A stretch of 11,613 nucleotides of DNA from SURF-32 sp964648365 (GTDB lineage: Bacteria > Planctomycetota > Phycisphaerae > UBA1845), in contig CAZYLK010000189.1 of NCBI GenBank assembly GCA_964648365.1, positions 1 through 11,613 on the forward strand. The letters are read 5' to 3'. The position numbers and the translations under genes were made by a program. Below the pieces are notes generated by a model. That model had not been told where the DNA came from. It saw only the letters and a list, made by a program, of their open reading frames with translations, and searched no databases. This document shows positions 6,090-11,613 of the stretch, piece by piece (within the stretch, counting starts at the first letter, position 1; each line of letters opens with the position of its first letter).

Positions 6090-7490
6090 ATGCCCCGAGT
6101 GATCCGGGATCCCGTTCACAATCTCATTCCGCTCTCCGGTGCGGAGGGGCGGCTGATTGCTGCTCTGATTGACCGCCAGGAGTTTCAGCGGCTGCGGCGC
6201 ATTCGGCAGTTGGGACTCGGATTTCTGACGTATCCCGGCGCCGAGCACAGCCGGTGGTCTCACAGTCTCGGCGTGTGCCATGTCGCCCGCCGAATGCTCG
6301 ACGCGCTGCGGACGATATACACGGACAACAGCGAGGAGTATGGCGATCTCGCGCTCCTGCGCTCGGCGATCCTCGCCGCCGCACTCCTGCATGACGTTGG
6401 CCACGGTCCGTTTTCGCACGTGTTCGAGCGTGCCATTCCCCCGGCGATGGGCGCCCCCGGTGGCTATCCGAACGACCATGAAGACTGGTCGGTTCGAATC
6501 ATCCGTGAGCGTTTCGCAGCGCCGCTACGGGCGCATTCGGTCGATCCGGAGGTCGTCGTAGCGCTGATCGACAAGGCTAACAGGCATCACCTCCTCGCCA
6601 AGGATTTCATCAGCGGCCAACTTGACGCTGACCGGATGGACTACCTCCTCCGGGACAGCCGCGCGACCGGTACTCGGTACGGAGAGTTCGACCTTGACTG
6701 GCTGCTTCACGGCCTCAGGATCGCCAGAGTGGGGGTTCGCGGCGAAGCGGCGGGCGTGTCGCGGCTTTGCTTCAACAGGAAGGCGATTCACGCAATCGAG
6801 GAGTACATTCAGGCCCGCGAGTTCATGTACGTACAGGTCTACGTCCACAGAACAACACGGGCCTACGAAGCCCTGCTGACGAACATCTTTGCACTGGCGG
6901 CTGACCTGACGGCGCTCGATCCCGCCCGTGCCCCCGCGGGTTGCCCGCCGCCGCTTGCGCGCATGCTCGCCCGCCGGCCGGTCTCGACAGGCGACTATCT
7001 GGCGCTCGATGACTTCCGACTCTGGTGCTGTCTGGCAGATTGGGCGGCCATGCAAAGCGAAGAGCCCCGGCATCGTCGTCTCGCCTCCATGTGTCGTCGC
7101 CTGCTCAACCGAGAGCGCCCGTATCAGGCGATCGAACTGCGCGGCCGCCGGCAGCAAGACAGGGCGATCGAGTTCGTCACGCGACTCCGGCAGACCGATC
7201 AGCGCTTTTCCTGCTGTCGCGACGGCTTTTCCGATCTTGCGTATCGCAACGCGCTTTATCGGAAGAGCCGCGAGGGCGAAGAGGAGGAAGATCGCGTCAT
7301 TTACGTTCTCGACGAGCAGGGGCGGACGCATCCAGCGGAAGCCGAGTCGGACGTACTCAGGGCGATCTCCAATATCGAGACCGCGGTCTACCGGTTATAC
7401 TATGATCAGACGGACGAGGCCCTGATGGAAGCACTGCGGGCTGACGGTTGGGAGCCGCCCGCATTCGACGTTGCAGCCGGAGGTGAGTAA
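6090..7490 (+). CDS. HD-superfamily phosphohydrolase (YwfO/SAMHD1-like, COG1078 type)
   Basis: This 466-residue protein has the hallmarks of HD phosphohydrolases related to bacterial YwfO and eukaryotic SAMHD1, several of which hydrolyse dNTPs to deoxynucleosides and triphosphate. Its start, MPRVIRDPVHNLIPL, is the typical opening of this family. Metal-ligand candidates are H58 (SRWSHSLG), H101-D102 (LLHDVGHGPFSH) and D181 in LDADRMDYLLRDS (by recalled alignment to SAMHD1). Y185 and D189 match further active-site positions. The C-terminal half (about 230-466) is helical and charged, with an acidic EGEEEEDRVIYVLDEQGR loop, and may govern oligomerisation or regulation. The frame is open back to 5901, but that part is not protein-like. 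No good ribosome site precedes ATG 6090, and GTG 6078 is an alternative. It overlaps the next gene by one base, implying one operon. The real substrate is not shown by sequence. Confidence 0.93.
   Translation: MPRVIRDPVHNLIPLSGAEGRLIAALIDRQEFQRLRRIRQLGLGFLTYPGAEHSRWSHSLGVCHVARRMLDALRTIYTDNSEEYGDLALLRSAILAAALLHDVGHGPFSHVFERAIPPAMGAPGGYPNDHEDWSVRIIRERFAAPLRAHSVDPEVVVALIDKANRHHLLAKDFISGQLDADRMDYLLRDSRATGTRYGEFDLDWLLHGLRIARVGVRGEAAGVSRLCFNRKAIHAIEEYIQAREFMYVQVYVHRTTRAYEALLTNIFALAADLTALDPARAPAGCPPPLARMLARRPVSTGDYLALDDFRLWCCLADWAAMQSEEPRHRRLASMCRRLLNRERPYQAIELRGRRQQDRAIEFVTRLRQTDQRFSCCRDGFSDLAYRNALYRKSREGEEEEDRVIYVLDEQGRTHPAEAESDVLRAISNIETAVYRLYYDQTDEALMEALRADGWEPPAFDVAAGGE
7479..7483 (+). promoter_or_regulatory. 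Shine-Dalgarno inside the HD gene, with stop-start overlap
   Basis: GGAGG lies 6 nt before ATG 7490, within the last codons of the HD gene. The TAA stop (7488-7490) and ATG start (7490-7492) share one A, a classic arrangement for translational coupling and balanced expression of two partners. Confidence 0.8.
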
Positions 7491-8032
7491 TGCGGGAGTT
7501 CGACGAGATGAAGCTGGCCCGGGTGATTGACGCCTGCGACGGCGTCGACGGGCGGGTCAAGATGCAGAAGATCGTCTACCTGCTCAAGGTGATCGGCTTC
7601 GATCTTCCGTTTGACGACTTTGTGATCCGCCAGCAGGGTCCGTTTTCCAGAGACGTCGCCTGGGCTACGGACACGCTCAAGGGGACGGAAATCCTGTACG
7701 AACAGATTGACGAGTTGGGCGTGGATCGCGACGGAACGCCGATCCGGCAGTACTCCTATCAGGTTCGCCCGGATATCGTGGCCCTCATCCGTCGCCAGTT
7801 CGATGTGCCCGCTCCCGTCGGCAGGCCAGAGCTGGACGTGCTCGCGCCCCGCCTGAAGCGCTACGACAGGGCCACGCTCGAGGTGGCTGCGACGCGCATC
7901 TTCCTGGAGCGCGAAGGGTTGGCCGGTCCGGCGCTCGAATCCGAACTCCGCCGGCTCAAAGGTCACCTGGCGGGGGAGTTTGCCGCGGCCGAGCGACTGC
8001 TCGACGACTTAAGGCAGGATGCGCTGCTCTGA
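7490..8032 (+). CDS. YwgA-like protein (possible relative of Panacea/DUF4065 domains)
   Basis: This is a 180-residue soluble protein. Its N-terminal half resembles B. subtilis YwgA and, more distantly, Panacea/DUF4065 domains. The signature is G-R-x-K-M-Q-K-I-V-Y-L-L-K (residues 21-33), then a loop with RQQGPFSRDVAWATDTLKG (47-65), which matches the K-x-Q-K-hydrophobic-Y and G-P-[FY]-S-x-x-[LV] motifs of those families. The C-terminal half (about 115-180) is helical and charged. Recalled family knowledge: in Firmicutes a YwfO-type HD hydrolase gene sits beside ywgA, so this order is an old association. Panacea domains are known antitoxins, but whether this protein neutralises anything is not established. 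It is translationally coupled to the HD gene, so a stable complex or regulatory role is a reasonable inference. The family call is from memory of motifs, not a search. Confidence 0.8.
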   Translation: MREFDEMKLARVIDACDGVDGRVKMQKIVYLLKVIGFDLPFDDFVIRQQGPFSRDVAWATDTLKGTEILYEQIDELGVDRDGTPIRQYSYQVRPDIVALIRRQFDVPAPVGRPELDVLAPRLKRYDRATLEVAATRIFLEREGLAGPALESELRRLKGHLAGEFAAAERLLDDLRQDALL

Positions 8033-8130
8033 ACCAGAAGGGCGAAACGGTCGCGCTGGCTGGCCCGGTGGCATCAGGTCCGGCAAACGTCCAAAACCGT
8101 CAAATATTCCATTCCAAGGGCCGAACGGGC

Positions 8131-8136
8131 TATAAT
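8131..8136 (+). promoter_or_regulatory. Perfect TATAAT -10 box upstream of the FG-GAP gene
   Basis: TATAAT lies in an AT-richer patch (about 8080-8140) of an otherwise GC-rich gap and 86 nt before ATG 8222. No good -35 is visible at 16-18 nt upstream (TCCATT or TTCCAT), so an activator may be needed or the match is chance. If real, it makes 8222-10982 a separate transcription unit from the HD pair. Confidence 0.4.
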
Positions 8137-8209
8137 TGGCTCAACGGCGTGCCGCGCGCCCTCGGCGCCGCCGCGGCCGGAAACGCCGGACTGTGGACCG
8201 TTCTCAAAA

Positions 8210-8216
8210 GGGGGAG
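8210..8216 (+). promoter_or_regulatory. Shine-Dalgarno GGGGGAG for the FG-GAP gene
   Basis: GGGGGAG lies 5 nt before ATG 8222. It supports that start over the later in-frame ATG in the signal peptide (8273). Confidence 0.7.
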
Positions 8217-8221
8217 TAACG

Positions 8222-9694
8222 ATGATCGAGCGTGTCGGCGTGCAGTTGCACGTGCGCGGGTGGGTCGCGGCGATGCTGGCCTGGCTGCCGGCTGCCGTCG
8301 CGTTCGGGCAGTGCCAGGAGGCCAAGATCATCCCCCCGTCGTCCGGGCCGGGCGATCTGTTCGGCATCGCCATCGCCGCCAGCGGGGATACGGCGGTCTT
8401 CGGCGCCCACGGCGTGCTTGAGCGCGCCGGCGCGGTCTACGTCTACAACCGGGACCGCAACGGCTGGACCGAAACGCAGCGCATCCAGGCCACCGACCTG
8501 CGCGGCAACGCGCTGTTCGGGCACGACGTGGACATCGACGGCAACCTGATGATCGTCGGCGCCCCCTGGGACAGCGACAACGGCACGCTGGCCGGCGCGG
8601 CCTACGCCTACACCTTTGACGGGCGAGAGTGGACCCACGAGGCCAAGCTCCTCGCCTCCGACGGCGGCGCGTTCAACTTTTTCGCCAACCGCGTCGCCAT
8701 CTCCGGCAATTTCGCCCTGATCGGCGAGAGCCACGATCGCCAGAACGGCGACGAGGCCGGCGCCGCTTACGTCTATCTCACGGACGGGTTGTCGTGGACG
8801 GAAACGGCCAAGCTGCTGCCCTCGGATGCCGACCCGTTCGACTGGTTCGGATTCGCCGTCGACATCGACGGGCCGGTCGCCGTCATCGGGGCCCGGCAGG
8901 ATGAGCCGAACGGTGAGGAGTCCGGATCCGTTTACGTCTTCCGCTACGTCGATAACCACTGGGTCGAGGAACAGAAGCTCCTGCCCTCCGACGGCGCGGC
9001 GGGCGACCGGTTCGGTCATGCCGTGACGATCGAGGGCGACCGGATCGTCGTCGGCGCGCCGCGACAGGGCGAGCTTGATCGCGACGCCGGCGCGGCGTAC
9101 GTCTTCGAATTCGACGGCGAATCCTGGGTGCAGACGCAGAAGCTCGTCGCCTTCGACGGCGGCCGCAAGGAGTGGTTCGGCGTCAACACCCGCCTTTCGG
9201 GCGGCACGCTGCTGGTCAGCGCCTTTCTCGACGAGGTGTCTGGCGGCACGTACCTCTTCAAGCATGACGGCCAGCGCTGGGTTCAGACCGGCAAGCTGGT
9301 ATCGACGGACGTGACCGATGGCGATCAGTTCGGTTACGGTATCGCCCTGGCCGGCGCCGACGCGCTGCTGGGGGCGCACGCCGATGACGATTTCGGCGGC
9401 GAAACCGGCGCGGCTTACGTCTTCAATGTGTCCGAGGGCGCCTGCGGCGGTCGCGAGAAACTTCGCGCCCGCTGCGTCGGCGACGGGCAGGACAACCGTA
9501 TCATCGCAAAGATCAAGCGCGGCCTGGGCCAGCGGACGCCGACGCTGCGGATCGACGAGAATCCCGAGACGGACACCCCCGTTGTTCTGGACTGCGACGG
9601 CGCCGCTTCGACCAAGCTCAGAGGCGTCAGTTCGGGCAGTCATCGGGTCGAACTGGCCGGTTGCCGGGCGTCGCAGCGGGTTACGTGTCCATGA
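8222..9694 (+). CDS. Secreted FG-GAP repeat (integrin-alpha-like) seven-blade propeller protein
   Basis: This 490-residue protein starts with a signal peptide: basic residues, then VAAMLAWLPAAVAFG, with cleavage probably near residue 27-29. Seven repeats of about 50 residues follow (about 35-85, 86-137, 138-190, 191-243, 244-297, 298-346 and 347-403), each with D-x-F-G-x-x-V-A-I-x-G, V-I-G-A, G-A-A-Y-V-Y and W-x-E-x-x-K-L-L-x-S-D elements. This is the FG-GAP/integrin-alpha pattern, expected to form a beta-propeller for extracellular binding. Repeat six lacks the usual FG-GAP core and has WFGVNTRLSGG instead. A C-terminal domain (about 408-490) contains several cysteines (C408, C418, C458, C481, C489) and may be an outer-surface or sorting domain. 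The ligand is unknown. Sixteen nt separate it from the next gene, so it is probably co-transcribed with the ABC permease. Confidence 0.93.
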   Translation: MIERVGVQLHVRGWVAAMLAWLPAAVAFGQCQEAKIIPPSSGPGDLFGIAIAASGDTAVFGAHGVLERAGAVYVYNRDRNGWTETQRIQATDLRGNALFGHDVDIDGNLMIVGAPWDSDNGTLAGAAYAYTFDGREWTHEAKLLASDGGAFNFFANRVAISGNFALIGESHDRQNGDEAGAAYVYLTDGLSWTETAKLLPSDADPFDWFGFAVDIDGPVAVIGARQDEPNGEESGSVYVFRYVDNHWVEEQKLLPSDGAAGDRFGHAVTIEGDRIVVGAPRQGELDRDAGAAYVFEFDGESWVQTQKLVAFDGGRKEWFGVNTRLSGGTLLVSAFLDEVSGGTYLFKHDGQRWVQTGKLVSTDVTDGDQFGYGIALAGADALLGAHADDDFGGETGAAYVFNVSEGACGGREKLRARCVGDGQDNRIIAKIKRGLGQRTPTLRIDENPETDTPVVLDCDGAASTKLRGVSSGSHRVELAGCRASQRVTCP

Positions 9695-9710
9695 CGGCGG
9701 GGTTTCAGGC

Positions 9711-10982
9711 ATGAGTGACGTGGCCCGCGTGATCTGGGCGGTCGTACGCTTTCCGCCGCGGTGGCTCTTCGCCACCGGGGACAACGTCCTCACCGCCCTG
9801 GTGCAGGTCTGGGCCAACAAGATCCGCTCCGTCCTGACCGTCCTGGGCATCATCATCGCGGTGATGTCGATCATCACCGTCGTTTCGTTCACGCAGGGCT
9901 TCGGCGATTACGTCAGCAACTTCCTGCGCGGGCTGGGCACCAACCTGATGTTCGTCCGCCCGCAGTGGGTGCGCGGCCCGCACGGAGAGTTCCTCCGCCG
10001 GGCTGAGTTGACCGTCGAAGACGTCATGGCCGCGGACGTAGGTTCATCGGCCGTCCGGCGCACCGCCCCGGCGCTGTTCATTGGCGGCATCGTCGAGTAC
10101 GGCCGCCGGCAGGTCAGCGACATTCAGATCGTCGGCTCCAGCGACGCCTACCAGCCCGTCCGCAACTTCTACACCGACGAGGGCCGCTTCATCACCGCGG
10201 TGGAAGTCGCCAACGGCGCACCCGTCTGCGTCCTGGGGCGGGAGGTGCTGCGCAAACTCGAGTGCGACGAGCGCATCGTGGGCGACTATCTGATGATCGA
10301 CTCGCAGCGCTTTCGGGTCGTCGGCCTGTTCGAGTCCAAGGGGTCGTTCATGGGCGACAACCTCGATGAGCTGATCGTGATTCCCTGGACCGCGGCCGTC
10401 AGGATGTACCCGGAGCGGCGGCACTACTTCGCGTTCTTCGCCGAGGCCGTCAGCGAGGATCAGATCGACGAGGCCTCGTCGCAGATGGCCCGCGTGCTGC
10501 GCCAGCGGCACGGCATCCGCCCCGGCATGCCCGACGACTTCCGCGTCTCGCGCCAGGACCAGTTGCTGGAGGAGTTCGGCAAGATGCGCATGGTGGCCAC
10601 CTCCGTCCTGGCGGGCATCGTGAGCATTTCGCTGCTGGTCGGCGGGATCGGCATCATGAACGTCATGCTCGTCTCCGTCACCGAGCGGACGCGCGAGATC
10701 GGCCTGCGCAAAAGCGTGGGCGCCCGCCGGCGGGACATTCTGCTCCAGTTTCTTACCGAGGCGGTCGTCCTGAGCACGCTCGGGGGGGGGATCGGCGTGG
10801 CGATCGGCTACTCGATCTGCTTTCTGGCCGACCTGCACCCGCAAATGGTCGACGTCAACGTGCCCATGTGGTCGGTCGCGCTGGCGCTGGCCTTTTCGGC
10901 CGGGGTGGGCGTCTTCTTCGGCATCATCCCGGCCTTCAAGGCCGCCATCCTGCATCCGATCGACGCTTTGCGGCACGAGTAA
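9711..10982 (+). CDS. MacB/FtsX-family ABC transporter permease
   Basis: This 423-residue inner-membrane protein has the MacB-type topology: a membrane helix near the N-terminus (about 40-62, VLTVLGIIIAVMSIITVVSF), a large extracytoplasmic domain (about 63-290), then three helices (about 296-322, 348-374 and 387-410). Conserved elements are N-K-x-R-S-x-L-T-V-L-G-I-I-I, GGIGIMNVMLVSVTERTREI, GLRKSVGARRRDILLQFLTE and the closing P-x-x-K-A-A-x-x-x-P-I-x-A-L-R. Members move substrates across the inner membrane or pull on envelope lipoproteins with an ABC ATPase partner. No ATPase domain is fused here and no ATPase gene is visible either side, so the partner must be encoded elsewhere. The start at ATG 9711 is supported by the family-like N-terminus, though the ribosome site is weak (a GGGG 8 nt upstream). 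The frame extends back to 9318 only by overlapping the FG-GAP gene. Confidence 0.94.
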   Translation: MSDVARVIWAVVRFPPRWLFATGDNVLTALVQVWANKIRSVLTVLGIIIAVMSIITVVSFTQGFGDYVSNFLRGLGTNLMFVRPQWVRGPHGEFLRRAELTVEDVMAADVGSSAVRRTAPALFIGGIVEYGRRQVSDIQIVGSSDAYQPVRNFYTDEGRFITAVEVANGAPVCVLGREVLRKLECDERIVGDYLMIDSQRFRVVGLFESKGSFMGDNLDELIVIPWTAAVRMYPERRHYFAFFAEAVSEDQIDEASSQMARVLRQRHGIRPGMPDDFRVSRQDQLLEEFGKMRMVATSVLAGIVSISLLVGGIGIMNVMLVSVTERTREIGLRKSVGARRRDILLQFLTEAVVLSTLGGGIGVAIGYSICFLADLHPQMVDVNVPMWSVALALAFSAGVGVFFGIIPAFKAAILHPIDALRHE

Positions 10983-11267
10983 GCGCTTTCGTCCGCGGCT
11001 CGGCGGTGATCCTTTCGCAACGGAGCAGCTAACATGACCCGTCACGCGGCCGGCGCCAGACTGGGTTCCCATACCTGCGAAGTCAGTCGGCGCCTGCGAG
11101 CTGGCAACTCCGCGCCGGCCCAGGCCCCCCAGGCCCGGCGCCGCCGCGGGGCTTCAGCCCTCATCGTCAGCCACAAGTTGGTGTCGGGTGCCTGAAGTCA
11201 GCGGTCACGTCCGCGGCCGTGCAGGATATGCGGATCGCCGTCTCAGTCGGCTTCCCGTCCAACCGCG
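10983..11267. other. Non-coding region after the permease gene, with hairpins
   Basis: No credible gene. It holds an inverted repeat GCGCCGG (11112-11118) and CCGGCGC (11135-11141) around a C-rich loop, plus GGGCT-TC-AGCCC (11149-11160), whose TTCAGC core matches the hairpins further right. Short frames on the minus strand here are Arg/Pro-rich and not convincing. Terminator function for the permease gene is possible but no T-run follows. Confidence 0.5.
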
Positions 11268-11363
11268 TGGTCGGCTTCAGCCGACCGGTTTTTGCCGCCA
11301 GCTTTAGCTGGGGGGGGGGGGCGATCTCTCGCCTTTTCTTGCAGCCAGCTTCAGCCGGGCTTG
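11268..11363 (+). repeat. Compound three-hairpin element, left copy
   Basis: An element of about 96 nt built from hairpin A GGTCGGCT-TC-AGCCGACC (11269-11286, perfect), hairpin B CCAGCT-TT-AGCTGG (11298-11311, perfect), a run of 12 G (11310-11321), a spacer of about 20 nt, and hairpin C CCAGCT-TC-AGCCGG (11345-11358, one A-C mismatch). A short T-run follows hairpin A (11289-11293). The reverse complement of 11509-11599 carries the same parts in the same order. The element resembles REP-type or BIME intergenic DNA. No REP-associated transposase lies in the window. Confidence 0.75.
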
Positions 11364-11508
11364 CGTCGCGTGTCCGCGTCTGAGGTCGCACGGTGATGCG
11401 GACAGAGCCGGAATCCCGTCCTGCGAACGCGCTCAGTCCTGCGGCGGCACTCTGCCAGGCGGGGTCGGCCTTGGATGTTCACGGACCTCCTCACATCCGC
11501 GGTCAGAA
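11364..11508. other. Spacer between the inverted hairpin elements
   Basis: These 145 bases separate the two inverted element copies. Their outer parts show weak similarity to each other as reverse complements (a CCGCG then TGAGG order on each side), so the true elements may extend further inward as diverged sequence. No gene is seen. Confidence 0.4.
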
Positions 11509-11599
11509 CAAGGCCGGCTGAAGCCGGCTGGAGTGAGGAGTAGACAACCCCCCCCCCGGCTGAAACCGGGGGCAAGAGCCGGCCGGCTGAAGCCGGCCA
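11509..11599 (-). repeat. Compound three-hairpin element, right copy (inverted)
   Basis: The reverse complement of the left element: hairpin C GCCGGCT-GA-AGCCGGC (11513-11528, perfect), a spacer of about 20 nt, a run of 10 C (11548-11557), hairpin B within 11553-11572 with loop CTGAAA, then hairpin A GGCCGGCT-GA-AGCCGGCC (11581-11598, perfect). Over the 52-nt core (hairpins A and B and the G/C run) I count 43 of 52 matches to the left copy, and eight of the nine differences are transitions. Confidence 0.75.
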
Positions 11600-11613
11600 G
11601 CGCGGGATCCAAA

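Noticed and set aside
6090..7490. Canonical Dgt-type dGTPase
   Set aside because: The opening RDPVHN and the LDADRMDYLLRDS motif fit the YwfO/SAMHD1 branch rather than the Dgt family, so only the wider HD class is called.
8204..9892. 562-residue open frame antisense to the FG-GAP gene
   Set aside because: The regular repeats on the plus strand produce a repetitive antisense translation. No start signal or family match.
10044..11072. 342-residue open frame antisense to the permease gene
   Set aside because: Asp/His/Gly/Ala/Val-rich translation, no ribosome site, and it crosses a well-conserved MacB-type gene.
11289..11293. Rho-independent terminator at hairpin A of the left repeat element
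   Set aside because: Hairpin A is followed by TTTTT after GG, which looks terminator-like, but the right copy has CTCTT at the same place and the element lies about 290 nt past the permease stop. It is better explained as part of the repeat.
11149..11598. CRISPR array
   Set aside because: The recurring palindromes are short, differ in sequence and orientation, have irregular spacing, and no Cas gene is present.
1..11613. tRNA or rRNA genes, insertion sequences, phage genes
   Set aside because: No cloverleaf-like segment, rRNA-like stretch, transposase, integrase or phage structural motif was seen on either strand.

Overview
The window is GC-rich bacterial chromosomal DNA with at least nine protein-coding genes and no recognisable rRNA, tRNA, CRISPR array, transposase or phage gene. 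The gene set suggests a Planctomycetes-type genome: a secreted FG-GAP propeller protein, small proteins with hydrophobic leaders, a large family-less coiled-coil protein, and intergenic DNA full of short palindromes and GGCAC-type tandem repeats. This assignment is an inference from style. No taxonomic marker gene is present.

Layout from left to right. The 3' end of a nucleotide-sugar dehydrogenase gene (1-404) is followed by a non-coding stretch (405-788) with nested inverted repeats. Two small membrane-anchored proteins lie on the minus strand (789-1271 and 1324-1761, the latter BamE/SmpA-like). A divergent spacer leads to a 729-residue (or 754-residue) coiled-coil protein of unknown function (2109-4298). 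It converges on a minus-strand pair, a lipoprotein with TPR-like helices (5021-5863) and a four-helix membrane protein (4402-4995). The convergent gap holds an 8-nt tandem repeat and a perfect 20-nt palindrome.

Divergent from the lipoprotein is a tightly coupled plus-strand pair: an HD-superfamily phosphohydrolase of the YwfO/SAMHD1 type (6090-7490) and a small protein resembling YwgA and, more loosely, Panacea/DUF4065 domains (7490-8032). Their stop and start codons share one base, and the second gene has a strong Shine-Dalgarno sequence. This pair is the best candidate here for a discrete nucleotide-metabolism, toxin-antitoxin or defence-like module. A likely separate unit follows, with a perfect TATAAT upstream: a secreted seven-blade FG-GAP propeller protein (8222-9694) and a MacB/FtsX-type ABC permease (9711-10982), with no ATPase gene in view.

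The last 630 bases are non-coding and contain the most striking non-protein signal. A compound three-hairpin element of about 95 nt occurs twice in inverted orientation (11268-11363 and 11509-11599). The two copies differ mostly by transitions, two of which are compensatory pairs that keep the stems intact. It resembles a bacterial interspersed REP/BIME arrangement.
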